Source of the DNA: Methanoregula formicica SMSP
GTDB taxonomy: Archaea; Halobacteriota; Methanomicrobia; Methanomicrobiales; Methanospirillaceae
Assembly: GCF_000327485.1 (NCBI RefSeq)
Contig: NC_019943.1
Location: forward strand, 1,984,001 to 2,048,000
Reading direction: 5' to 3'
DNA: 64,000 nucleotides
Shown here: positions 1 to 7,160 of the stretch, piece after piece
How the letters are laid out: each line of letters opens with the position of its first letter
How positions within the stretch are numbered: the first letter of the stretch is position 1
The notes under the pieces: generated by a model
What the model was told of the DNA's origin: nothing
Database searches by the model: none
What the model saw: the letters and a program-made list of their open reading frames with translations, nothing else
Made by a program: the position numbers and the translations under genes

Positions 1-87
1 CCCGGCCTTCGCCGCTTCTGCATGAGCCGGATCATCCGCGAGGATTGTTGCGAACGTCTGCCGGAACCGGAACGGGACCCGGATCAT
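1..87 (-). CDS. UPF0280 family protein, N-terminal fragment
   Basis: Only the first 29 codons are in the window and the gene runs off the left edge. The ATG overlaps the stop of the upstream ferredoxin gene as ATGA (84-87), indicating translational coupling. The translated start (MIRVPFRFRQTFATILADD...) resembles the start of UPF0280 proteins, which are ApbE-like and of unknown function. In methanogens this family often follows the homocysteine-biosynthesis protein and its NIL-ferredoxin, which is the order seen here. The identification rests on about 29 residues plus context. Confidence 0.6.
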   Translation of the reverse strand, partial: MIRVPFRFRQTFATILADDPAHAEAAKAG

Positions 88-470
88 AGCGGAAGGGTCA
101 GCGCCCGGTGCGGGCAGGCGTCAATGCATTTGCCGCAGAGAATGCATTTCTCGTCAGCGTACTGCAGCTTCCATTCCGCATCGAAACTGAAGACCTCGCG
201 GGGGCAGATGCTGATGCACGCTCCGCAGTCCACGCACTCGCTCTCGTTATAGATGATACCGTGCTCGAGGATATGCACCTTCGCCCCGAGCCCCGACATC
301 GAATCACGGACAAGCTGGCACTGGTCATCCGGAACGTCGATGAGCGCTTCGCCTTCGGACGAGTCGATGTTCGCCCGCTCCACGTTGATTAAGACACCGG
401 TGTCCCTGACCACCTGGGCGATGATGGGCTTCCTGCCCTTTCCGCGGGAAAATGTTACCAGCAGCTTCAT
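84..470 (-). CDS. NIL-domain 4Fe-4S ferredoxin, partner of the homocysteine biosynthesis enzyme
   Basis: About 128 residues. The N-terminal 75 residues look like a NIL ligand-binding domain (MKLLVTFSRGKGRKPIIAQV). The C-terminal half carries two 4Fe-4S motifs, CVDCGACISICP and CILCGKCIDACP. In Methanosarcina the orthologous pair makes homocysteine from aspartate semialdehyde, with the ferredoxin serving the sulfur-transfer/reduction step. I chose ATG 470 rather than the in-frame GTG at 479: the ATG overlaps the upstream stop as ATGA and has a strong Shine-Dalgarno (GGGAGGTGG) at the right distance. Cytoplasmic. It is the middle gene of a tightly overlapping three-gene operon. Confidence 0.9.
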   Translation of the reverse strand: MKLLVTFSRGKGRKPIIAQVVRDTGVLINVERANIDSSEGEALIDVPDDQCQLVRDSMSGLGAKVHILEHGIIYNESECVDCGACISICPREVFSFDAEWKLQYADEKCILCGKCIDACPHRALTLPL

Positions 471-1975
471 TTCAGCCACCTCCCGCCCAGCAGCTTCCCA
501 AGGTTCATGGCAGTGAGGAGCGCGATGACGCGGCGATCCCGGTCAATGACCGGCAGGGCGCTGATATTGTTCTGCTCCAGTTTCTGGATGGCGATGTCTA
601 CCGACTCTTCCGGGGCGGTCGTAATCACTTTTGTCTTCATGATGTCCCGGACAAGATGCGCTTTGCCGGGGTTTGCCACTGCCTTGGAGACATCGAAGGT
701 TGTGATGATCCCGACAAGGATCCCCTGACCGTTGACTACCGGCAGGTGGTTGGTCTCTCCCTTGAGAAGTTTCTTTGCCGCGGTCTGGATCGCCTCATCC
801 TCGCCAATCGTGATGACAGAGCGATCCATGATGTCAAGCACGCGAGGGCCTTTCTTCGACTGGTGCATGGGCTTGTTCTGCTTTTTCGGATCAATGGCAC
901 GGGTCGGCAGGGTCAGTTGCATCGTTCCGGACTCGACCCACTTTTTCAGTTCAAGTGCCACCCCCCGTGCCCTGCGGAAACTCGAAAGAGAGGAAGTGCG
1001 GATCTCCTCACCGTTGATCTCCACCGAGCCGGAGCGGAGCTCTGCGTATGTTGCCTTGCGGACAGTCGGGCGAGACCGGCTCGGGACTCCATAATCTTGG
1101 ATATCGACCGAGATGTCCTCGTCGCGGACGGCAGTTGCCCGGACAACATCGAGATCGAGCACCGGGAGCGGGATGCCAAGACCCACGTAGAGGGTCACGC
1201 CGTACCCGGTCATCGTCGCTGCCCGGAGATATTCCTGCGACATCTGCTTCATATCTCCGGTCACCATCAGAGTCCCGAACCCCCCCGTTGGGGAGTGCTG
1301 GGTACCTTCCCCGATAACCATGCCCGGCGCACCGCAGAGGAAGATCGGAACGCCGCTGCCGATCAGCCGGAGATTCGGGTCGTTTGAGAGCGGGTTTAAA
1401 ACACCGGCACCCGAGTACGTGACATTGCCGGAGCCCGGGAGGAGCGTTCCCATGTAGGTATGGAGGACGCGGTCAGTGGTGTTGGTAGCCGCGTTGTAGC
1501 GCTGGTACGCGTTCCGCGGATTGCACATGATGGCCTGGTTCAGGTTCTCGAGCAGCAGCTCGGTCGTGATCGTCCGCCGCGGGTAACAGTCCGTGCCGTG
1601 CGAGCTTGCACGAAGCTCCACGGTTTTTCCGGCAACCAGATCCTCTATGACATGCGCCCCGCCGTACTCGGCCTGGAGGGTGTCGGACTGCTGCGTTGCG
1701 CCAATGTAGGTGTCCACGGCCGCAAGCCCGCCGTACGCTTCGACATTGTTCAGCCAGATCCGCTCCATCCGGATGGGCGGTTCGGCATGGCCGAAGTTGA
1801 GGAACGCGCCGGATGAGCACATGGCCCCAAAGGTCCCCGTTGTGACAACGTCAACCTCTCTCAGTGCCCCTTCCTCCCCGAGTTCGGCGACAATGCCGGG
1901 CATCTCCTCAGCGGTGACGACCCGGGCACTGCCCTCGCGGATGCGTTCATTGATCTGGCCGATAGTCTTGTACAT
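467..1975 (-). CDS. homocysteine biosynthesis protein (DUF39) with C-terminal CBS pair; L-aspartate semialdehyde sulfurtransferase
   Basis: 502 residues. Residues 1 to about 360 match the DUF39/HcyBio family (MYKTIGQINERIREGSARVV; conserved GTFGAMCSSGAFLNFGH and GVPIFLCGAPGMVIGEGTQH). Residues about 375-497 form two CBS domains, which usually bind adenosyl ligands, so S-adenosylmethionine-type feedback is plausible. The family converts aspartate semialdehyde plus sulfide to homocysteine in methanogens that lack the usual pathway. The conserved Cys in CSSG is the likely sulfur carrier. First gene of the operon with the NIL-ferredoxin and UPF0280. An AT-rich TATA-like stretch lies 15-35 bases upstream. 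Confidence 0.92.
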   Translation of the reverse strand: MYKTIGQINERIREGSARVVTAEEMPGIVAELGEEGALREVDVVTTGTFGAMCSSGAFLNFGHAEPPIRMERIWLNNVEAYGGLAAVDTYIGATQQSDTLQAEYGGAHVIEDLVAGKTVELRASSHGTDCYPRRTITTELLLENLNQAIMCNPRNAYQRYNAATNTTDRVLHTYMGTLLPGSGNVTYSGAGVLNPLSNDPNLRLIGSGVPIFLCGAPGMVIGEGTQHSPTGGFGTLMVTGDMKQMSQEYLRAATMTGYGVTLYVGLGIPLPVLDLDVVRATAVRDEDISVDIQDYGVPSRSRPTVRKATYAELRSGSVEINGEEIRTSSLSSFRRARGVALELKKWVESGTMQLTLPTRAIDPKKQNKPMHQSKKGPRVLDIMDRSVITIGEDEAIQTAAKKLLKGETNHLPVVNGQGILVGIITTFDVSKAVANPGKAHLVRDIMKTKVITTAPEESVDIAIQKLEQNNISALPVIDRDRRVIALLTAMNLGKLLGGRWLK

Positions 1976-2066
1976 GCTTCAAAATATGTTTTAATGCATA
2001 TTTAAACTGATTGCTATTACCATTAGTAATAAATGTTCTTTAATCCCGGAACGGCGATGATCCTGT
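1976..2066. promoter_or_regulatory. divergent promoter region, DUF39 operon / nif3
   Basis: AT-rich spacer between divergent genes. Read on the minus strand, TTTAAATATGC (about 1994-2006) sits roughly 20-30 bases before the DUF39 start and fits an archaeal TATA box. Toward nif3 there is AGTAATAAATG (about 2024-2035). A small inverted repeat, ATTAC-cATTA-GTAAT (about 2015-2029), lies between them. TATA assignments are by eye. Confidence 0.45.
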
Positions 2067-2774
2067 ATGGATGTGAAGGCCTTCATTCAGGAGATGGACC
2101 GGCTTGCACCGCCCGACATTGCCGAGGACTTCGATGCAGGAAAGATCGGGCTCATCGTCGAAGGAGCACCGGAGTTCGACACGATTTGCTGTGCGCTCGA
2201 CGCAACGCCTGCTGTCGTGAACGAGGCAATACGGCTGAAGGTCGGGATGCTCGTTGTGCACCATACGCCACTCTGGTCGCCAGTCACATCGCTGACCGGG
2301 CCCACAGCATCCCTGATGCGGGAGATCCTTTCTGCACGAATGAACGTCTGGGTCATGCACACCAACTTCGACCATGCAGAAGAGGGGGTGAACGATGCGC
2401 TGGCAGAACTGTTGTCGCTGACAGATACCATCCCGCTCACTCTCGGCCTTGTCGGAACCTGTACCATCACCCCCGCTGAGATATCCCGGCGCCTCGGTTG
2501 CCCGCTCCGGATCTGGGGGGATCCCGGATCGTTCCGGCGTCTCGCGGTCATTGCCGGCAGCGGATTCGATCCGGAGTTCCTCCGCGAGGCTAAAGAAAAA
2601 GGGGCGGATACTGTCCTCTCGGCTGAACTGAAGCATTCCGTCATGCGCTCCGCCCCGCTTCCCTGCATCGAGGCAACGCACTATGCGCTTGAGGCCCCGG
2701 CCATGCGGCGGCTTGCCGCCCGGCGCGGCTGGCACTATATCGAGGACGAACCCCGTCTGAAAACGGTGCTATGA
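2067..2774 (+). CDS. Nif3-like dinuclear metal center protein
   Basis: 235 residues, the usual length for short archaeal Nif3/YbgI/DUF34 proteins. Visible motifs are the N-terminal VKAFIQEMDRLAPPDIAEDFD, the metal-binding histidine pair VGMLVVHHTPLW, the HTNFDHAEEGVNDALAE segment, and the late SAELKHS and EATHYALE signatures that supply further metal ligands. Members form hexameric toroids with a dinuclear metal site. The reaction is unsettled; the GTP cyclohydrolase I type 2 annotation is a transferred name. It overlaps the SWIM protein gene by 4 bases (ATGA), so the two are probably coupled. Confidence 0.88.
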   Translation: MDVKAFIQEMDRLAPPDIAEDFDAGKIGLIVEGAPEFDTICCALDATPAVVNEAIRLKVGMLVVHHTPLWSPVTSLTGPTASLMREILSARMNVWVMHTNFDHAEEGVNDALAELLSLTDTIPLTLGLVGTCTITPAEISRRLGCPLRIWGDPGSFRRLAVIAGSGFDPEFLREAKEKGADTVLSAELKHSVMRSAPLPCIEATHYALEAPAMRRLAARRGWHYIEDEPRLKTVL

Positions 2775-3103
2775 ACGAGAACGGGATCTGGCAGCGGCTC
2801 ACAGAGAAGAAGGAACTTGAACCGGATCTGCAGGAGGAAATCCGGGAGCAGTTTGGTTCCCGGGGAGCAAAGGCACTGGCCGCGATTGACGATGGGAAAG
2901 TCGTGAAATACCTGGACTTTTTTGTCGTCGAAGGCCGGACGTCCAGCTATATCGTAGAGGACGACTTCTGCACGTGCAGTGATTTCCTGTACCGGGGCCG
3001 GACCTGCTGGCACCTGCTGGCGGTCCGGATCGCTCTTGCAACCGGCACGTACCGGTCCGTTGACCGGTGGTACCAAGACCAGATGAGAGATTCTTCCCGA
3101 TAA
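2771..3103 (+). CDS. SWIM zinc finger protein
   Basis: 110 residues. The core is a compact SWIM finger, CTCSDFLYRGRTCWHLLAV (CxC...CxH), about residues 67-85. SWIM fingers bind DNA or protein; small archaeal versions are common but uncharacterised. The ATG overlaps the nif3 stop as ATGA (2771-2774), so translation is probably coupled. No other domain is visible. The function remains open. Confidence 0.8.
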   Translation: MNENGIWQRLTEKKELEPDLQEEIREQFGSRGAKALAAIDDGKVVKYLDFFVVEGRTSSYIVEDDFCTCSDFLYRGRTCWHLLAVRIALATGTYRSVDRWYQDQMRDSSR

Positions 3104-3217
3104 CGCCGAGAATGTATTCACCCAAATACCGCCGTTATTTCAGGAAAGATGGGCTATGAAAAAGAGTGGGGGATGGGGAGGTGTTCCGTACCCACGGGAG
3201 ATGATCAGGGGGATACT

Positions 3218-3751
3218 TCAGACTGCCGTATCGATGTCCGTCAGGAGTTGTTTTAAGTCAATCCAGATGATCAGCTCGTTCTTTTCCTTGTCTTTCACCT
3301 TTACCTTGCGCTTGATGATCCCGATGATGGCAGTATCCTGCGTATTGACTGAGGCTGAGGTATAATCGACCTGGTTTCCCTCAAAGGTCGAGACAGAAGT
3401 CACGTCGTCGACAAGGATGCCGATCTTTGAGGCTGCAATCTTGTCATCGAGAACGATGATCCTCGAAGCCTCAATCGACTTGGTGCTTTCTTCCCTGATG
3501 TTCAGCCGCTGCTTGAGGTCAACAATCATGGTGATTTCGCCACGGAGATCGATGATGCCCCGCACATGGGAGGGGACATTGGGTAGTTTGGTAATTGTCG
3601 TATATTCCACAACCTCCTTTACATCGAAGAGGTTGATCGCGAAGTTCTCGCTCCCGAGCAGGAACTCAACGACTTGGATGGATTCTGGCTCTTTTTGCTG
3701 GCCCGGGAGATCCGAACCCTTTGCTACCGGTTGGCTTGCCTTGGCACTCAT
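3218..3751 (-). CDS. cheW: chemotaxis protein CheW
   Basis: About 177 residues. A typical CheW SH3-like fold follows a 20-residue polar N-terminus: VVEFLLGSENFAINLFDVKEV, then KLPNVPSHVRGIIDLRGEI with the signature NxPxHVxGxIxLRG, and a C-terminal LIWIDLKQLL. CheW couples chemoreceptors to the kinase CheA. I start at ATG 3751 (MSAKASQP) because GGTGGAG precedes it; the in-frame GTG at 3763 is the alternative. It lies 17 bases downstream of the receptor gene, in the same transcript. No cheA or cheY is in this window. Confidence 0.92.
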   Translation of the reverse strand: MSAKASQPVAKGSDLPGQQKEPESIQVVEFLLGSENFAINLFDVKEVVEYTTITKLPNVPSHVRGIIDLRGEITMIVDLKQRLNIREESTKSIEASRIIVLDDKIAASKIGILVDDVTSVSTFEGNQVDYTSASVNTQDTAIIGIIKRKVKVKDKEKNELIIWIDLKQLLTDIDTAV

Positions 3752-3768
3752 GGGCTCCACCACCCGGT

Positions 3769-5247
3769 TTAGTCCACCTTAAACCTGCGGTTCGCTTCCA
3801 TTGCACCGAGTGCAACATCGTTCACAGTCTTGATCATATGGGAGATCTCATCAATGGCAGCAGCAGACTCTTCCGTTGCCGCAGCTGCATCACCGGCTTC
3901 CTTTGCTGTCCGCTCGATGAGATGGGCAACTTCGTTGACACTCGCTGTGATCTCTTCGGTTGTTGCAGCCTGTTCCTGAGTCGCAGCAGCGACTTCACTG
4001 GCACTATTTGCGACCATCTCGGCGGCTTTCTGAATCGTCTTGAATGCCTCGAGCGCCTGCTGTGCCTCGATTACACCTTTCTTGACAAGAGCCTGTGCAC
4101 CTTCCATCCCATCCGCGGCCTTCTTGGTGGCAACGTTCAGCTGGATGATCATCTCTTCGATCTTCTCTGCGCTCGAACGGGACTCCTGCGCAAGCGACTT
4201 GACCTCAGCGGCCACAACGGCAAAACCCCGCCCGTGTTCACCGGCACGGGCCGCCTCAATCGCGGCATTGAGTGCAAGCAAGTTTGTCTGGCTCGCGATA
4301 TCGCGGATGAGCACGATGATCTTGCCGATATCGGTCATCTGTTTCTCAATGTTCTGGATTACCTCATAGGTAGTACCTGCTGAGGTTGTGATTTCAGTCA
4401 TGTCTTTATTGACATTCTCTGCAAGACCTGCCCCAGTCTTTGCCGAATCCTTTGCATTGTTTGCCTGTGTTGAGACACTTTCCATGCTGGACGTAATTTC
4501 TTCCACTGCCGCACTCATATCTTGCATGGCTTTCGCCATCTGTTCAATACCCTCGGAGGACTTTTGAGCATTTTCAGAGACAAGACCGGCATTCCTTGCA
4601 GTCTGGTTGACGCTCTTTGATGCATCCTCAACGCTTCTCGTTGCGCTGTCGGACGTCGTGGTCAGGTTCTGCATCCGCTTGTTGACATCGCCGATATTGT
4701 TCTCCAGGCTGACGAGGATGCCCCGGACCGCGTCCCGAAGTTTCGTGAGTATCTCGTAATTTTCTCTTGTATCGGCATCGGGTTCGGTTATAGTATACCG
4801 TTGCGTCAGGTCTCCCTGCGCCATGATACCGTATATCCTGGCCATCTCATTGACTTCGTTTACCACATAGTCCTGGGCCTTGACCATCTTGGTGACATCA
4901 TTGTAGGCGATGTATACATACTCGATCTCACCTTTTTCGTCCAGCAGGGGAGTGATGGTACGGAGTACTTCAATTTTCCCCTTCGGGGTCTCGATAGTGG
5001 ACTGCCCGTGGACGGTGCGTTTCCGGGAAACAGCGTCCTCGAATGTTTCTCCGGTATCCTTGAGGTATTTCAGGATTCCCCGGTCCTTGAAGTCGGTAAT
5101 CTTGATGGAGAGAATGATGTCCTTTGAAACACCAGTAATCCGGCACAGTTCCTGGTTTGCCAGGATATTTTTGTAGTCCTTATCAACCAGCAACTGGGCG
5201 ATAGGCGTCTGTTCAAATATTGCCTCATAATCTTTCAGGTTTACCAT
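3769..5247 (-). CDS. soluble PAS-containing methyl-accepting chemotaxis protein
   Basis: About 492 residues with no transmembrane segment, so this is a cytosolic receptor. Residues 1-120 are a PAS domain ([20 protein letters not shown]...). A short HAMP-like linker follows (about 130-200), then a long coiled-coil signalling domain containing the conserved hairpin tip ([21 protein letters not shown] and [19 protein letters not shown]). It presumably senses an internal signal such as redox state or a ligand and reports to CheW, encoded just downstream. ATG 5247 (MVNLKD) is preferred over the GTG at 5262. The strand pair with CheW suggests a dedicated receptor-adaptor set. Confidence 0.92.
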   Translation of the reverse strand: MVNLKDYEAIFEQTPIAQLLVDKDYKNILANQELCRITGVSKDIILSIKITDFKDRGILKYLKDTGETFEDAVSRKRTVHGQSTIETPKGKIEVLRTITPLLDEKGEIEYVYIAYNDVTKMVKAQDYVVNEVNEMARIYGIMAQGDLTQRYTITEPDADTRENYEILTKLRDAVRGILVSLENNIGDVNKRMQNLTTTSDSATRSVEDASKSVNQTARNAGLVSENAQKSSEGIEQMAKAMQDMSAAVEEITSSMESVSTQANNAKDSAKTGAGLAENVNKDMTEITTSAGTTYEVIQNIEKQMTDIGKIIVLIRDIASQTNLLALNAAIEAARAGEHGRGFAVVAAEVKSLAQESRSSAEKIEEMIIQLNVATKKAADGMEGAQALVKKGVIEAQQALEAFKTIQKAAEMVANSASEVAAATQEQAATTEEITASVNEVAHLIERTAKEAGDAAAATEESAAAIDEISHMIKTVNDVALGAMEANRRFKVD

Positions 5248-5400
5248 GTTTGAAACACCCACACATAGTGCAATATCACGATTTTCTCATAAAATATTTA
5301 AATATTTTGTTTAATGATGATTATTGATATTGATTATTAATGACCACCAATAATGATAAATATCGTTAGCCGACAAAATTCTGGTAATAATTGATGTTGC
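5248..5400. promoter_or_regulatory. AT-rich divergent promoter with repeated ATTATTGAT-like words
   Basis: The spacer between the chemoreceptor and the PAS kinase is very AT-rich. It contains AAAATATTTAAATATTTTG (about 5290-5308), an inverted repeat that could hold back-to-back TATA boxes. Next come ATGATGATTATTGATATTG and ATTATTAATG...CAATAATGAT (about 5315-5358), direct and inverted copies of an ATTATT core. The layout resembles operator half-sites. No binding factor can be named from the sequence. Confidence 0.45.
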
Positions 5401-7089
5401 ATGGAACCCGTGAACGAACAGACACGGATCAGGAACCTGCTCAGGGACAATCCCAAGGGGCTGACCATCGAAGATGTCTCAAAGAAGCTCTCGCTCAACC
5501 GTGCAACGGCTGCAAAATACCTCAATTCAATGATGATATCAGGGCAGGCTGAGCTCCGCGAGCTTGGCCGTGCAAAAGTCTTCTACCTCTCCCAGCGGCT
5601 CCCCCTGACCAACCTGTTAAGCCTGTCTTCAGACTTCATCCTTATTCTCGACCGGGAACTCTTCATCCAGGAAGTTAATGATCCGTTCCTCTCCTTCTTC
5701 CACGTAACAAAAGACGAGCTGAAAGGAATACGGATCGATCATTCAGCCCTTGCACAGTATTTTCCCGAGGACTTTGTTGATTCCCTAACAAAGGCTGTCG
5801 AGGGAACCGAACTCTCATCTGAAGTTCATCTCCACATTGATAATGATGACCGGTACTTCAAGATCAAGCTGATCCCCCTGGTGTTTGAAAATGGAAGCCA
5901 TGCTGTCGGAATACTTCTGGAAGATATCACGGAGATGAAGCAGTACCAGCTCGAACTTGAGGAGCGGATCAAAGAGAGGACCAAAAACCTGGAGATCGAG
6001 ATCGAGCGGCACAAGAGAACGGAGAAAGCGCTCCGCGAGAACGATGCCGTCCTCAAAAGCATGCTTAATGCAACTCCGGTCGGAGTGGGCCTTCTCGTTG
6101 ACCGGGTTATTCAAAAGGTGAATAATTCCATGTGCGATCTTACCGGTTACACGAAGGCAGAACTGACCGGCCAGAGTGTCAGGATCCTGTACCCTGATGA
6201 CGAAGAGTATCACCGCATAAATCAAGAGTTATACAATAAAGCCGGTCAGAAAAACGTCAGGATAGTAGAATCACGAATCCTAAGGAAAGACGGATCAGTC
6301 ATTGATGTTATCATTAACTTAAGCCCGTTCAATCCGGACGATTCCTCCTCCGGGGTTACCGCAACAATCGTCGATATCACCGAACGGAAACGGGCTGCTG
6401 ATGCATTGCGACAGGCAAGCAACCAGGTTGCACTCTTAACAAGTGTCACGCGCCATGACATCCTGAACAAGATAACCCTGCTGAGAGGGTATATCGGTCG
6501 TATGAAGCAACTGGAAACCAGCGATGCATTACAAGAGATCCTGAAAAAAGAAGACGAGATCGCTGATACAATAGCGAACCTCATTACGTTTACCCGGGAT
6601 TACAAGGATATCGGAATCAAGCCCCCGGACTGGATCAGTGTTGAAGAAACGTCGAGGAGAATGAAAGAGACAGCGAACCTTGGACAGGTCGCCCTCCATC
6701 TTCCGGATGATGATTATACCGTGTTCGCCGATCCGCTCATAGAGAAAGTCTTCTATAACCTCTTTGACAATTCCCTTCGCCACGGAGGGAACGTGACAGA
6801 GATCCGGATCAGTACCGTTGAAAACGCTGACCGGTTGATCATCCTGTACGAGGACAACGGCATCGGTATTCCGGAGAACGAGAAAGAGATCATCTTTGAA
6901 CGGGACATGGGAAAGAACACCGGCCTCGGGCTCTTCCTTGCACGGGAGATCCTCGCCATCACCGGAATTACTATAACAGAGACCGGAGAACCCGGGAACG
7001 GTGCCCGGTTCGAGATGCATATTCCCAAAGGATCCTATTCGCGCACAGGGACCGCGAGCAAGAAAAACAAGAAAACAAGAAAATCATAG
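5401..7089 (+). CDS. HTH-PAS-PAS sensor histidine kinase
   Basis: 562 residues, no membrane segment. Residues 1-65 form a winged-helix-like module (LRDNPKGLTIEDVSKKLSLN, ATAAKYLNSMMISGQAELRE). PAS-1 spans about 70-185, a coiled coil about 185-215, and PAS-2 about 215-330 (MLNATPVGVGLLVDRVIQKV). The phospho-acceptor box is SVTRHDILNKITLL (about 345-360), followed by a HATPase with FDNSLRHGG (N box) and EDNGIGIPENE (G1). The N-terminal HTH on a kinase is a pattern seen repeatedly in Methanomicrobiales and suggests direct DNA contact or a regulator-kinase hybrid. No receiver gene is adjacent. Confidence 0.9.
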   Translation: MEPVNEQTRIRNLLRDNPKGLTIEDVSKKLSLNRATAAKYLNSMMISGQAELRELGRAKVFYLSQRLPLTNLLSLSSDFILILDRELFIQEVNDPFLSFFHVTKDELKGIRIDHSALAQYFPEDFVDSLTKAVEGTELSSEVHLHIDNDDRYFKIKLIPLVFENGSHAVGILLEDITEMKQYQLELEERIKERTKNLEIEIERHKRTEKALRENDAVLKSMLNATPVGVGLLVDRVIQKVNNSMCDLTGYTKAELTGQSVRILYPDDEEYHRINQELYNKAGQKNVRIVESRILRKDGSVIDVIINLSPFNPDDSSSGVTATIVDITERKRAADALRQASNQVALLTSVTRHDILNKITLLRGYIGRMKQLETSDALQEILKKEDEIADTIANLITFTRDYKDIGIKPPDWISVEETSRRMKETANLGQVALHLPDDDYTVFADPLIEKVFYNLFDNSLRHGGNVTEIRISTVENADRLIILYEDNGIGIPENEKEIIFERDMGKNTGLGLFLAREILAITGITITETGEPGNGARFEMHIPKGSYSRTGTASKKNKKTRKS

Positions 7090-7160
7090 AATAAACCCGC
7101 CCCGAGCAAAACCTAGATTAGCGTTCAACAGCAACAGTACAGACGATACGTGGTTTTGAC

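Noticed and set aside
452-1387. Long plus-strand open frame opposite the DUF39 gene
   Set aside because: It lies fully antisense to a well-supported gene and has no domain or ribosome site. High GC at third positions opens such mirror frames.
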